This document shows, piece by piece, positions 54,231-63,116 of a DNA stretch of 64,000 nucleotides (positions are counted from its first letter, which is position 1; every line of letters starts with the position of its first letter). The DNA is from Streptacidiphilus sp. P02-A3a. Its GTDB lineage: Bacteria > Actinomycetota > Actinomycetes > Streptomycetales > Streptomycetaceae. The stretch spans positions 1,001,922-1,065,921 of the forward strand of contig NZ_CP048289.1 of the NCBI RefSeq assembly GCF_014084105.1. Reading direction: 5' to 3'. The notes beneath the pieces were generated by a model, which ran no database searches, was not told the DNA's origin, and saw nothing but the letters and a program-made list of their open reading frames with translations. The position numbers and the translations under genes are program-made.

Positions 54231-54629
54231 ATGAGCAAGACCGTCGTACGCACCGAGCAGGCACCCGTGCCCGTGGCCAGTTTCTCCCAGGGCGTGGCCA
54301 AGGGCGGCCTGCTCCAGGTCGCGGGCCAGGTCGGCTTCCTGCCGGAGACCGGCCGGCCGGTCGGCCCGGGCCTGGCCGAGCAGATCGAGCAGACCCTGCG
54401 CAACGTCCAGGCGGTGCTGGAGGCGGGCGGTTCGGGCTGGGCCGACGTGGTGATGATGCGGGTCTACCTGACCGACACCGCGCACTTCGCCGAGCTGAAC
54501 GCGGTCTACGACGCCTGGTTCGCCAAGGCGCTGCCGGAGGGCGGCTTCCCGGCCCGGACCACCGTCTACGTCGGCCTCCCGGCCGGGCTGCTGGTGGAGA
54601 TCGACGCGCTCGCGGTCACCGGCGGCTGA
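54231..54629 (+). CDS. ridA: RidA-family enamine/imine deaminase
   Basis: A 132-residue protein of the YjgF/YER057c/UK114 family, which hydrolyses reactive enamines and imines released by PLP deaminases. 'FSQGVAKGGLLQVAGQVGFL', 'ADVVMMRVYLTDTAHFAELN' and 'FPARTTVYVGLPAGLLVEID' (with the key Arg and the final Glu) are all present. Its place opposite a PLP deaminase fits: it would clear that enzyme's product. ATG at 54231 with GAGGAG at 54219-54224. Confidence 0.92.
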   Translation: MSKTVVRTEQAPVPVASFSQGVAKGGLLQVAGQVGFLPETGRPVGPGLAEQIEQTLRNVQAVLEAGGSGWADVVMMRVYLTDTAHFAELNAVYDAWFAKALPEGGFPARTTVYVGLPAGLLVEIDALAVTGG

Positions 54630-54690
54630 ACCGCCCCGCCGGACGCCGCCGCGGCCGGACACGGCACGCCGCGGCCGGACGCGGCACAGG

Positions 54691-54731
54691 ACGGAGCCCG
54701 TCCCCGCCACCGTGGCGGGAACGGGCTCCGT
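54691..54731. terminator. Long terminator stem between ridA and chitinase
   Basis: ACGGAGCCCGTCCCCGCCAC (54691-54710) pairs with GTGGCGGGAACGGGCTCCGT (54712-54731), one G-U pair and nearly no loop. Lies between convergent genes; ahead of it are two GCCGCGGCCGGAC copies. Confidence 0.8.
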
Positions 54732-54745
54732 GAGCGGGTCGTGCG

Positions 54746-56338
54746 TTACGGCATCGCGTTGACGAAGGCGCCCTCGTTGGTCGCGAACTGGTTGCCGTTG
54801 CTGGCGTCCCAGGCGGTGGACCAGGTCATCACGCCACCGATGGTCGGCCACAGGGTGGTCGGCTTGAAGGTGCCGCAGTTGGTGCCCTTGGCCAGGCAGT
54901 TCAGCGCGTTCTCGACGACGCTGGGGGCGACGTAGCCGCTGCCGGCCGCACTGGCCGAGGCGGGGACGCCGATGCCGACCTGGTTCGGGCTCAGACCGGC
55001 CTGGATCGCGGTGCAGGCGAGCGAGGTGATGAAGTCCACCGAGCCCTCGGAGTAGACGCCGCCGTCACAGCCGTTCATCGAACCCGAGTTGTAGTACTGG
55101 GTGTTGACGATGGTCAGGATGTTCTTGACGTCCAGCGCGGTCGCCAGGTAGTCCGAGCCGGCGCTCAGCATGTCGATGGTCTGCGGGGCCATGGTCAGGG
55201 TGAAGCCGGAGCCCGCCTTGGCGGCCAGGGACTCCAGCGCCTGCGACATGTAGGTCGGGTTGATGCCGTTCTCAAGGTCGATGTCGACCCCGTCGAAGCC
55301 GTACTGCTGCATCAGCGCGTAGGCGCTGTTGGCGAAGTTGGTGGCGGCGGTGGAGCTGCCGACGCTGATGGTGCCGTCCTGGCCGCCGATCGACAGCACG
55401 ACCTTGTCACCGGCCGCGTGCTTCGCGGCGATGTCCGCCTCGAACTGCGCGGTGGTGTAGCCGCCGAGCTTGCTGACCAGGGTCGGGTCCAGCGAGAAGG
55501 TGATCCCGCCGTCGTTCGCCGAGTCGGCCGTGGCGAAGGCCACCGCGATGATGTTGTACTGCGGGTTGACGGCGGCGATGGTCTGGTCCGTGGCGCCGTT
55601 GTCGAAGTCCTGCCAGTACCCGGTCACCCAGTGCTTGTGGGTGGTGCCGCCGCCGGGGTTGGTGGCGGTCGCGGTGGGCGTGGGGGTCGGCGTGGCGCTC
55701 TGCGTCGGCGTGGCCGACGCGGTGGGCGACGCGCTCTTGGTCGGGGTCGCGGAGGCCGTGGGGGTCGGCGTCGCGCTCTTGGTCGGCGAGGCCGAGGCCG
55801 AGGCGGTCGGGCTGGGGCTGGAGCCGGCCGCGCCGGTCAGCGCCACGTCGTCCGCGTAGTAGGTGCCCTGCCCGTACCAGCCGTGCAGGTAGACGGTGAC
55901 GCTGGTGGTGGAGGCACCGGTGGTGAACGAGGTGCTCAGCTGGTTCCAGGCGCTGTTGCTGGACCAGGTGCTGACGTCGGTGGTGCCGTCGCCGGAGGTG
56001 CCGAGGTAGACGTAGCTGCCCTGGACCCAGGCGCTTAGCGAGTAGGTGGAGGACGGCTGCACGCTGATGGTCTGCGTGCACTGCGCGTCGTCGCTGCTGG
56101 AGGCCGCGCCCGCGAGGGCGTAGCTGCCGGAGTGGACCGGGCTGGTGACGACGCTGCCGGTGCCGGCGTCACAGTTCCAGTTGGCCAGCGAGCCGGTCTC
56201 GAAGCCCGGGTTGACGACCAGGTTGGAGGCAGTGGCTGCGTTGGCGCCGCCGGTGAAGGCGACCAGCCCGGCGAGTCCGAGGCCGAGGGCGGTGGCGCAG
56301 GCGGTGACAGTACCGGCCGCGCGGCGTGGGGATCTCAT
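54746..56338 (-). CDS. Secreted chitinase (CBM + linker + GH18)
   Basis: A 530-residue exported enzyme that degrades chitin. Signal peptide 'ALGLGLAGLVAFTGGANAA'. Residues about 38-170 are a CenC-type carbohydrate-binding module ('NLVVNPGFETGSLANWNCDA'). A Pro/Thr/Ser/Ala linker follows. Residues about 235-530 are the GH18 barrel with 'VVLSIGGQDGTISVGS' and the catalytic motif 'GFDGVDIDLENG' (Glu356 as acid). It resembles bacterial chitinases of the ChiC/ChiD actinomycete type. A DasR-like box precedes it, so expression should follow N-acetylglucosamine. ATG at 56338. Confidence 0.93.
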   Translation of the reverse strand: MRSPRRAAGTVTACATALGLGLAGLVAFTGGANAATASNLVVNPGFETGSLANWNCDAGTGSVVTSPVHSGSYALAGAASSSDDAQCTQTISVQPSSTYSLSAWVQGSYVYLGTSGDGTTDVSTWSSNSAWNQLSTSFTTGASTTSVTVYLHGWYGQGTYYADDVALTGAAGSSPSPTASASASPTKSATPTPTASATPTKSASPTASATPTQSATPTPTPTATATNPGGGTTHKHWVTGYWQDFDNGATDQTIAAVNPQYNIIAVAFATADSANDGGITFSLDPTLVSKLGGYTTAQFEADIAAKHAAGDKVVLSIGGQDGTISVGSSTAATNFANSAYALMQQYGFDGVDIDLENGINPTYMSQALESLAAKAGSGFTLTMAPQTIDMLSAGSDYLATALDVKNILTIVNTQYYNSGSMNGCDGGVYSEGSVDFITSLACTAIQAGLSPNQVGIGVPASASAAGSGYVAPSVVENALNCLAKGTNCGTFKPTTLWPTIGGVMTWSTAWDASNGNQFATNEGAFVNAMP

Positions 56339-56394
56339 AGACCTGTCCTCATGTGGGGGAGGGGGAAGACAGCTGGTGAAGCTTGCCCCACAAG

Positions 56395-56408
56395 TTGGCC
56401 TAGACCAA
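56395..56408. promoter_or_regulatory. Candidate DasR-responsive element (dre)
   Basis: TTGGCCTAGACCAA (56395-56408) is a palindrome with one mismatch and matches the dre core TGGTCTAGACCA at 11 of 12 positions. It lies 57 bp before the chitinase start. DasR controls chitinase genes in Streptomyces. Confidence 0.75.
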
Positions 56409-56520
56409 TGACGGTGTCAAGAGTTCGCGCAGCTGTTTAAGGTCCGCTTAAGTCAAGGCCAAGTAAGCAAGTTGGCTGGTCAGCGTGCGCTTTGGGGCCT
56501 ATGGGAGGGATGGAAAAGGT

Positions 56521-56560
56521 ACAGACCACATGCGGAATGGATCATCCGCATGTGGTCTGT
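56521..56560. terminator. Perfect 16-bp stem after the aldo/keto reductase gene
   Basis: ACAGACCACATGCGGA (56521-56536) and TCCGCATGTGGTCTGT (56545-56560) form a perfect hairpin with an 8-nt loop. It lies 34 bp after the reductase stop and separates it from the chitinase promoter. Confidence 0.85.
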
Positions 56561-56593
56561 GGGCGAACGGGCGGTCACCCCCGCCAGCTGCTG

Positions 56594-57643
56594 TCAGTCC
56601 TCGCTGGAGGCCGACCAGATGTTGATGTCCGCGTCGGTCGCGTAGCGGTCGATCTCGGCCAGCTCCTCGTCGCTCAGCGGCTCGCCCTGCACCGAGGCGA
56701 TGTTGGCCTCCAGCTGCGCCACCGAGGAGGCCCCGATCAGCGCCGAGGTCATCCGCTCGTCGCGGAGCAGCCACTTCAGCGCCAGCTGCGCCAGCGACTG
56801 GCCGCGCTTGGCCGCGATGTCGTTCAGCGCCCGCAGCTTGAACAGCGTCTGCTCGGTGAGCGCCGCCGGGTCCAGCGACTTGCCCTGCGCGGCCCGCGAG
56901 TCGGCCGGGATCCCGTGCAGGTAGCGGTCCGTGAGCAAACCCTGGGCCAGCGGCGCGAAGCCGATGCAGCCCGCGCCCTCCTCGGCCAGCACGTCGAGCA
57001 GGCCGTCGTCCTCGATCCAGCGGTTCAGCATCGAGTACGACGGCTGGTGGATCAGCAGCGGCACCCCGAGGTCGCGCAGGATCGCCGCCGCCTTGCGGGT
57101 GTTCTCCGCGTTGTAGGAGGAGATGCCCACGTACAGCGCCTTGCCCTGCTGGACGGCGGACGCCAGCGCGCCCATCGTCTCCTCCAGCGGGGTCTCCGGG
57201 TCGAACCGGTGCGAGTAGAAGACGTCGACGTAGTCGAGGCCCATCCGGGTCAGCGACTGGTCCAGGCTCGCGGTCAGGTACTTGCGCGAGCCCCACTCGC
57301 CGTACGGGCCCGGCCACATGTCGTAACCGGCCTTGGTCGAGATGACCAGCTCGTCGCGGTAGGGGCGGAAGTCGGCGGCGAGGTGGCGGCCGAAGTTGGC
57401 CTCGGCCGCGCCGTACGGCGGGCCGTAGTTGTTCGCCAGGTCGAAGTGGGTCACGCCCAGGTCGAAGGCGCGCCGCAGGATCGCCCGCTGGGTCTCCAGG
57501 GGCTTGTCGTCACCGAAGTTGTGCCACAGGCCGAGCGAGATCTCGGGCAGCTTCAGCCCGCTGCGGCCGGTCCGGCGGTAGGCCATCGTCGGCGATTCGC
57601 TGTCGTAGCGGTTCTCGGCGGCTCGGTAGGGGGCTGGGATCAT
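56594..57643 (-). CDS. Aldo/keto reductase (YghZ/Kv-beta type)
   Basis: A 349-residue NADPH-dependent reductase with an (alpha/beta)8 barrel. 'GVTHFDLANNYGPPYGAAEA' has the catalytic Asp and Tyr, 'ELVISTKAGYDMWPGPYGEW' has the Lys, and 'YVDVFYSHRFDPETPLEETM' the His. This spacing and the 'WPGPYGEWGSRKYL' insertion are typical of the YghZ group, which reduces L-glyceraldehyde 3-phosphate and methylglyoxal. Monocistronic; ATG at 57643. Confidence 0.9.
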   Translation of the reverse strand: MIPAPYRAAENRYDSESPTMAYRRTGRSGLKLPEISLGLWHNFGDDKPLETQRAILRRAFDLGVTHFDLANNYGPPYGAAEANFGRHLAADFRPYRDELVISTKAGYDMWPGPYGEWGSRKYLTASLDQSLTRMGLDYVDVFYSHRFDPETPLEETMGALASAVQQGKALYVGISSYNAENTRKAAAILRDLGVPLLIHQPSYSMLNRWIEDDGLLDVLAEEGAGCIGFAPLAQGLLTDRYLHGIPADSRAAQGKSLDPAALTEQTLFKLRALNDIAAKRGQSLAQLALKWLLRDERMTSALIGASSVAQLEANIASVQGEPLSDEELAEIDRYATDADINIWSASSED

Positions 57644-57780
57644 CGGTGCGTACCTCTTCGGCGGATGAGGGATTTTTTGTTAGCCGAATGAACAATACCC
57701 GTGAGCAGTCTGTTGTCACCTCTCCCGGAACCCGGGAGTAGGGTGTGCCCTCGGGCGAGGATTAAGAGGGGCGCACACTC

Positions 57781-58572
57781 ATGGATCTGGGCAGGCTGAT
57801 CCGACGCACGCCGGTGCTTCGACAGCTGACGTACGGACTCTATGGCAGGCGGGTCGAGGCGCACCTCGACCGCTCCAGTGGGCCCCGCCATGTCGGTGTG
57901 ATGCTCGACGGCAACCGGCGCTGGGCGCGTGCGGCCGGAATGTCCACCGTCGACGGGCACCAGAGCGGGGCCGACAAGATCCCCGACTTCCTCGGCTGGT
58001 GCGAGGAGACCGGCGTCGAGGTGGTCACCCTGTGGCTGCTCTCCACCGACAACCTCAGCCGTCCGCAGGAGGAGGTCGTGCCGCTGCTCGGGATCATCGA
58101 GCAGGCGGTCCGCGACCTGGTGGCCGACGGCCGCTGGCGGGTGCACCCGGTCGGCGCGCTGGACCTGCTGCCCTCGCACACCGCGCAGGTGCTCAAGGAG
58201 GCCGACCAGGCCACCGCCGACAGGACCGGGATAGTGGTCAACGTCGCGGTCGGCTACGGCGGCCGCCACGAGATCGCGGAGGCGGTCCGCAAGCTGCTCC
58301 AGGAGCAGGCGGCGCTGGGTACCTCGGTGGAGGAACTGGCCGAGATGATCGACGTCGAGCACATCGCCCGCCACCTCTACACCAGCGGCCAGCCCGACCC
58401 GGACCTGGTCATCCGGACCTCCGGCGAGCAGCGGCTCTCCGGCTTCCTGCTCTGGCAGAGCGCGCACTCGGAGTTCTACTTCTGCGAGGCGTACTGGCCG
58501 GCCTTCCGCAAGGTCGACTTCCTGCGGGCGCTGCGCGACTACGCCGCCCGGCAGCGCCGCTTCGGCGGCTGA
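57781..58572 (+). CDS. uppS: Cis-prenyltransferase (isoprenyl diphosphate synthase)
   Basis: A 263-residue enzyme that adds IPP units in cis to an allylic diphosphate. The catalytic Asp is in 'VGVMLDGNRRWAR' (Asp43). 'TLWLLSTDNLSRP' and the substrate-binding 'DLVIRTSGEQRLSGFLLWQS' with 'EFYFCEAYWPAFRKVDF' complete the family. The mycobacterial gene at this position (Rv1086) makes short Z-farnesyl diphosphate, so this could be the short-chain type and not the undecaprenyl synthase. ATG at 57781. Confidence 0.92.
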   Translation: MDLGRLIRRTPVLRQLTYGLYGRRVEAHLDRSSGPRHVGVMLDGNRRWARAAGMSTVDGHQSGADKIPDFLGWCEETGVEVVTLWLLSTDNLSRPQEEVVPLLGIIEQAVRDLVADGRWRVHPVGALDLLPSHTAQVLKEADQATADRTGIVVNVAVGYGGRHEIAEAVRKLLQEQAALGTSVEELAEMIDVEHIARHLYTSGQPDPDLVIRTSGEQRLSGFLLWQSAHSEFYFCEAYWPAFRKVDFLRALRDYAARQRRFGG

Positions 58573-58747
58573 CCGACCCCGGGGCGAACAGTCGGCACCG
58601 GGTCGGCACCGATCCGAACGTATCGAGTACTTGTCTGAACTGCAGATGATGATGGTGTTTCAGTTCGGGTGCTTCGGCATGGGTTCTGGAGCACGGGGGA
58701 ATACCCAGAGCAGACCGTGACCTCGGCCAACGGGGCCGCAGGGATCG

Positions 58748-60127
58748 GTGAGCCGCGGATGGCAGCAGGTCATCCGCCCGGGAGGCCCTGTGGTCAGCTC
58801 GAAGAGCCGCCGGAGTTCGCATGACCGGCGCACGTACGTCCTCGACACCAGCGTGCTGCTGGCCGACCCGGTCGCGATGACCCGCTTCGAGGAGCACGAA
58901 GTCGTGCTCCCGGTGGTCGTGGTGACCGAGCTGGAGGCCAAGCGGCACCATCCGGAACTCGGGTACTTCGCCCGGCAGGCGCTGCGCCTGCTGGACGACT
59001 TCCGGGTCCGGTACGGCCGTCTCGACGCCCCCATCCCGGTGGGCGAGATCGGTGGCACGATCCGGGTCGAGCTGAACCACACGGATCCGTCCGTCCTCCC
59101 GGCCGGGTACCGGCTGGGCGACAGCGACAGCCGCATCCTGGCGGTCGCCCGCAACCTCCAGGCCGAGGGCTACGACGTCACCGTCGTCTCCAAGGACCTG
59201 CCGATGCGGGTCAAGGCCAGCTCGGTCGGGCTGCTGGCGGAGGAGTACCGGGCCGAGCTCGCGATCACCTCCGGCTGGACCGGGATGCAGGAGCTCGCGG
59301 TCTCCGGGGAGCAGATCGACTCGCTGTTCGGCGCCACCGACCACGGCGTCAGCGGCCTCGACCTGCCCGAGGCGCGGGACCTGCCGGTGCACACCGGCCT
59401 GGTGCTCACCTCCGAGCGCGGCAAGGCGCTGGGCCGGGTCACCGCGGACGGCCGGGTGCGGCTGGTGCGCGGCGACCGTGAGGCGTTCGGACTGCGCGGA
59501 CGCAGCGCCGAGCAGCGGATCGCGCTGGACCTGCTGCTCGACCCCGACATTGGGATCATCTCGATGGGTGGCCGGGCGGGTACCGGCAAGTCGGCGCTGG
59601 CCCTCTGCGCGGGCCTGGAGTCGGTGCTGGAGCGCCGCCAGCACCGCAAGGTGATGGTCTTCCGGCCGCTGTACGCGGTGGGCGGGCAGGAGCTCGGCTA
59701 CCTGCCCGGCTCCGAGTCGGAGAAGATGAGCCCCTGGGCCCAGGCGGTCTTCGACACGCTCTCGGCGGTGACCACCCCGGACGTCATCGAGGAGGTGCTG
59801 TCCCGGGGCATGCTGGAGGTGCTGCCGCTGACCCACATCCGGGGCCGTTCCCTGCACGACGCCTTCGTGATCGTCGACGAGGCCCAGTCCCTGGAGCGCA
59901 ACGTCCTGCTGACGGTGCTCTCCCGGATCGGCCAGGGCTCCCGGGTGGTGCTCACCCACGACGTGGCGCAGCGTGACAACCTGCGGGTGGGCCGGTACGA
60001 CGGGGTGGTGGCGGTGGTGGAGAAGCTCAAGGGTCACCCGCTGTTCGCGCACATCACCCTGACGCGTTCGGAGCGCTCGGCCATCGCGGCCCTGGTCACC
60101 GAGATGCTGGAGGACATCCCCGGCTGA
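58748..60127 (+). CDS. PhoH-like protein with PIN domain (PhoH2 type)
   Basis: A 459-residue fusion. Residues about 28-160 are a PIN-domain nuclease ('[19 protein letters not shown]', '[16 protein letters not shown]', '[13 protein letters not shown]'). Residues about 240-459 are a PhoH ATPase with Walker A '[17 protein letters not shown]', Walker B '[20 protein letters not shown]', and '[13 protein letters not shown]'. In mycobacteria PhoH2 unwinds and cleaves RNA. GTG at 58748 is given; GTG at 58790 after GGGAGG is also good. No antitoxin-like partner is seen in the short gap after uppS. Confidence 0.92.
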   Translation: MSRGWQQVIRPGGPVVSSKSRRSSHDRRTYVLDTSVLLADPVAMTRFEEHEVVLPVVVVTELEAKRHHPELGYFARQALRLLDDFRVRYGRLDAPIPVGEIGGTIRVELNHTDPSVLPAGYRLGDSDSRILAVARNLQAEGYDVTVVSKDLPMRVKASSVGLLAEEYRAELAITSGWTGMQELAVSGEQIDSLFGATDHGVSGLDLPEARDLPVHTGLVLTSERGKALGRVTADGRVRLVRGDREAFGLRGRSAEQRIALDLLLDPDIGIISMGGRAGTGKSALALCAGLESVLERRQHRKVMVFRPLYAVGGQELGYLPGSESEKMSPWAQAVFDTLSAVTTPDVIEEVLSRGMLEVLPLTHIRGRSLHDAFVIVDEAQSLERNVLLTVLSRIGQGSRVVLTHDVAQRDNLRVGRYDGVVAVVEKLKGHPLFAHITLTRSERSAIAALVTEMLEDIPG

Positions 60128-60671
60128 CGGCGCGCGGAGTTCCGCGACGGCGCGTGGCAGCTGCCGGTCCTGGTTCGGCCTGGACCGGCACTGTCGCGTC
60201 CGCGTCAGGTCCGATCCCGCCAGTCGGGGGCCCGGTCGCCGGGGATGCCCGTTTTTTGGCCGTTTTGTACCGCCGAACGAGGGCAAAGTTATCCGATCGT
60301 AGCCATCGGAGCGGTCCTTCAGTAGGTCTATCGCACATCTTCCTTCCCGGTACGCCATGTGAGCTTCGCCACGCAACTGAGAATTGCGCCGGCGCGTCTC
60401 CGTCGGGCATGGTTTGGGTTCTGTCAGGCCCCGCGTACGGCGTGATTGGGCACCCGCAAGGGTGAACGCGTCATCGAAAGATGACGGTGTGTGCGAATCG
60501 CTACAACTGAACACGGCAAGCAGGCCGTACGCCGCCCGAGATCCACCAGCGTCCCGTTCCCACCGGGGCGTACGGGCCAGCGTCTCCCGTGACCAGTGCA
60601 GGGGGAGGCCAGCGTCAGGGGCAGGGTTCGTCCGTGAGGTCACCACACGGACGACGCTGGAAGGAAACCGT
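60128..60671. other. Long leader region before the lytic transglycosylase-like gene
   Basis: 544 bp without a gene. The part up to 60400 presumably holds the promoter and PhoH 3' end; the part 60433-60532 is a structured RNA listed separately. AGGA at 60662-60665 is the ribosome-binding site of the gene at 60672. Confidence 0.6.
60433..60532 (+). ncRNA. Structured leader, candidate ydaO-type (c-di-AMP) riboswitch
   Basis: A 9-bp helix, GCGTACGGC (60433-60441) with GCCGTACGC (60524-60532), encloses two GNRA hairpins: CACCC-GCAA-GGGTG (60451-60464) and GTCATC-GAAA-GATGAC (60470-60485). GGGTGAAC before the second hairpin and CGAATC...ACAACTGAACACGGCAAGC after it recall ydaO conserved blocks. 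Actinobacterial ydaO riboswitches precede cell-wall hydrolase genes, including SLT proteins. The fit to ydaO is by eye only and its 5' part is not clearly found. Confidence 0.5.
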
Positions 60672-61394
60672 GTGAACCGGATCTCGGTTCGAGGTGTGGC
60701 TGTGGCCTCCGCCACCGCCGTCACTGCTGTCGGAGCCGTGGTCGGTGTCGCCCATGGCGCTCCGGCGTCGGCCGCCACCGCGCCCGATGTCGCAGGCAGC
60801 ACTCTCCTTGCCGACGTCCCCTCCGGTGTGGAGGCGCAGACCGTCAGCGACGACATCAGCATGCAGGCCAATGCCCAGCAGGCGGCTGCCACCGCCGCTC
60901 AGCAGAAGGCCGCTGATCAGGCCGCTCGCGTTGCCGCTGCCAATGCCGCCACGGCCAAGTCCAACGCGGAGAAGGCGGAAGCCGCCAAGGCCGCCGCCAT
61001 CGCCAGGGTCAAGGCCGCCGCTCAGGCTGCTGCCCAGGCCAACGCCCAGGCCGCCGCCGCCCGCGAGGCCGCCGCCTCCACGCAGCTGGCGCAGACGTAC
61101 GCCCCGGGCTCGGTCCAGTCGATGGCCGAGTCGATCATCGGCAACGCCACGCAGTTCCAGTGCTTCAGCAACATCGTCACCCGCGAGAGCGGCTGGGACT
61201 ACACCGCGACCAACGCCTCCTCCGGCGCGTACGGCCTGGTCCAGGCGCTGCCCGGGTCGAAGATGGCCTCGGCGGGCGCTGACTGGCGGACCGACCCGGC
61301 CACGCAGATACGGTGGGGCCTCGGCTACATGGACTCGCGCTACGGCAGCCCCTGCGGTGCCTGGTCCTTCTGGCAGGCGAACAGCTGGTACTAG
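60672..61394 (+). CDS. Secreted lytic transglycosylase-like (SLT) protein
   Basis: A 240-residue exported protein with a signal peptide ('ATAVTAVGAVVGVAHGAPAS'). Residues about 65-140 are an Ala-rich coiled coil ('NAQQAAATAAQQKAADQAAR'). The C-terminal SLT-type domain has 'CFSNIVTRESGWDYTATNAS', whose Glu is the expected catalytic acid, then 'GAYGLVQALPGSKMASAGAD' and 'PCGAWSFWQANSWY'. Predicted to cleave peptidoglycan during growth or germination; SwlA-type hydrolases of S. coelicolor are likely relatives. GTG at 60672 has AGGA ahead. Confidence 0.85.
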   Translation: MNRISVRGVAVASATAVTAVGAVVGVAHGAPASAATAPDVAGSTLLADVPSGVEAQTVSDDISMQANAQQAAATAAQQKAADQAARVAAANAATAKSNAEKAEAAKAAAIARVKAAAQAAAQANAQAAAAREAAASTQLAQTYAPGSVQSMAESIIGNATQFQCFSNIVTRESGWDYTATNASSGAYGLVQALPGSKMASAGADWRTDPATQIRWGLGYMDSRYGSPCGAWSFWQANSWY

Positions 61395-61452
61395 CCCGAG
61401 CCGGCCGCCGCGGCGGTCCGCCGGACCGTGCGCACGCCGCGACAGAGCGTGT

Positions 61453-61487
61453 GGAAGCCCCCGATCCCTGTCCGATCGGGGGCTTCC
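61453..61487. terminator. Perfect 14-bp terminator stem
   Basis: GGAAGCCCCCGATC (61453-61466) and GATCGGGGGCTTCC (61474-61487), 7-nt loop, with T-rich sequence after it. Ends the SLT gene. Confidence 0.92.
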
Positions 61488-61701
61488 TCTATCTCTCCCA
61501 CGGAACGGCCGCTGTGTGCGGGGCGGCCTCACGAAGGGTCGTCCCCAGGGCTTCCGCCGGATAAACCGATTTCGCCAATAATGACCGGATAATCGGATGG
61601 CGCCCCTCCGTAACCGGTGGGCCCTGCCCTGCCCCGGCCCCGCTGCGGGTACCGTTCAGTGCGGAGGAGTGGCCGAAGCGGGGTGAAGGGGCGGGACGTC
61701 G

Positions 61702-63084
61702 ATGTCGGGCGAGGGGCGGGACGGACTGGTGGCCTGGGGCGCCGCGGTCGCCAGACGGATCTCCGAGCGGCTGGAACGCCAGCGGGAACGCGTGGAACGG
61801 CAGCGGACCGCCGTCGAGCAGGACGTCCACCAGGCCGAGCGGGCCATCGAGCAGGCCGAGCACCGCAACGACCCGCCGCCGGTGCTCCCGGTCGCGCCCG
61901 CGGTGCGCGACCCGCACGGCGCGCCCTCGTTCCCCGCGCTGCCGACCGCCCCCAGCGAGGCCGTGCCCTGGAGCCTGCGGGTCGCCGCCGAGACGATCTG
62001 GCGGCTGCTGGTCGTCGGCGCCGGGGTCTACGTACTCTTCCGAGTGGTGCAGACGCTGCACATCGTCGCCTTCGCCTTCATCGCCGCGCTGCTGATCAGC
62101 GCCCTGCTCCAGCCCACCGTCGCCCGCCTGCAGCGGCTCGGCCTGCCCCGGGCGCTGGCGGCGGCGGTGACCTTCGTCGGCGGCCTGATCGGCATCGGCC
62201 TGGTCGGCTGGTTCGTCGGCTGGCAGGTCAGCACGAACCTGGGCGAGGTCACCAACAAGGTGCAGTCGGGCATCGCGCAGATCCACGGCTGGCTGACGCA
62301 CGGCCCCTTCCACCTGACGGACACCCAGATCAACCAGTTCGTCAAGCAGTTGCAGAACGCGGTGGGCACCAACAGCGACCAGATCACCTCCTTCGGCTTC
62401 TCCACCGTCGGCATCGTGATCGAGATCCTGACCGGGGTCTTCCTGGCCGCCTTCTGCACCTTCTTCCTGATCTACGACGGCGCGCGGATCTGGGGCTGGC
62501 TGCTGAAGCTGTTCCCGCCGACCGCGCGGATCGCCATGGCCGGGGCCGGTCCCCGGGCCTGGTCCACGCTCACCGCCTACGTGCGCGGGACGGTACTGGT
62601 CGCCTTCATCGACTCGGTCTCCATCGGCATCGGGATCTTCCTGCTGGGGGTGCCGCTGGCGCTGCCGGTCTCGGTGCTGATCTTCCTCGGCGCGTTCGTG
62701 CCGCTGGTCGGCGCACTGGTCACCGGCACCATCGCGGTACTGATCGCGCTGGTCACCAAGAGCGTGTTCACGGCGGCCATGGTGCTGGTGGTGCTGCTCG
62801 CCGTGCAGCAGATCGAGGGGCACCTGCTACAGCCGCTGATCCTCGGCCGCGCGGTGCGGGTGCACCCGATCGCGGTGGTGCTCTCGGTGACCGTCGGCTC
62901 GATCCTGGGCGGCATCGGCGGCGCGATCGTGGCCGTCCCGCTGGTCGCGGTGACCAACACCACGGTCGGCTACCTCAAGGCCCGGCAGCGCGCGGGCGAG
63001 GACGTCCGGGTCGCGCTGCTCACCGCCCAGGCCGAGGCCCGCGGCGGCGCGGAGACGCCCGAGGCCCCGCGCCCCGGGAGCTGA
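61702..63084 (+). CDS. AI-2E family transporter (TqsA/PerM-like)
   Basis: A 460-residue membrane protein. The N-terminal ~65 residues form a charged coiled coil ('RLERQRERVERQRTAVEQDV'). The rest has about eight helices in the AI-2E exporter pattern: 'RVVQTLHIVAFAFIAALLIS', 'LQPTVARLQRLGLPRALAAA', and the C-terminal 'QQIEGHLLQPLILGRAVRVH' with 'GGIGGAIVAVPLVAV'. The family exports AI-2 in E. coli, but actinobacterial members have other or unknown substrates (sodium/proton antiport has been shown in some). ATG at 61702. Confidence 0.88.
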   Translation: MSGEGRDGLVAWGAAVARRISERLERQRERVERQRTAVEQDVHQAERAIEQAEHRNDPPPVLPVAPAVRDPHGAPSFPALPTAPSEAVPWSLRVAAETIWRLLVVGAGVYVLFRVVQTLHIVAFAFIAALLISALLQPTVARLQRLGLPRALAAAVTFVGGLIGIGLVGWFVGWQVSTNLGEVTNKVQSGIAQIHGWLTHGPFHLTDTQINQFVKQLQNAVGTNSDQITSFGFSTVGIVIEILTGVFLAAFCTFFLIYDGARIWGWLLKLFPPTARIAMAGAGPRAWSTLTAYVRGTVLVAFIDSVSIGIGIFLLGVPLALPVSVLIFLGAFVPLVGALVTGTIAVLIALVTKSVFTAAMVLVVLLAVQQIEGHLLQPLILGRAVRVHPIAVVLSVTVGSILGGIGGAIVAVPLVAVTNTTVGYLKARQRAGEDVRVALLTAQAEARGGAETPEAPRPGS

Positions 63085-63116
63085 ACTCCCGGCGCGCGGG
63101 GCCCCCGGCGACCGGG

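Noticed and set aside
57781-58572. Assigning the cis-prenyltransferase as the essential undecaprenyl synthase
   Set aside because: Streptomycetes carry more than one such gene and the syntenic mycobacterial enzyme makes a short product, so chain length is left open.
61489-62823. 444-residue minus-strand frame opposite the AI-2E transporter
   Set aside because: Composition is dominated by His, Arg, Asp and Gln typical of antisense to GC-rich membrane genes; the + strand gene has clear family motifs.
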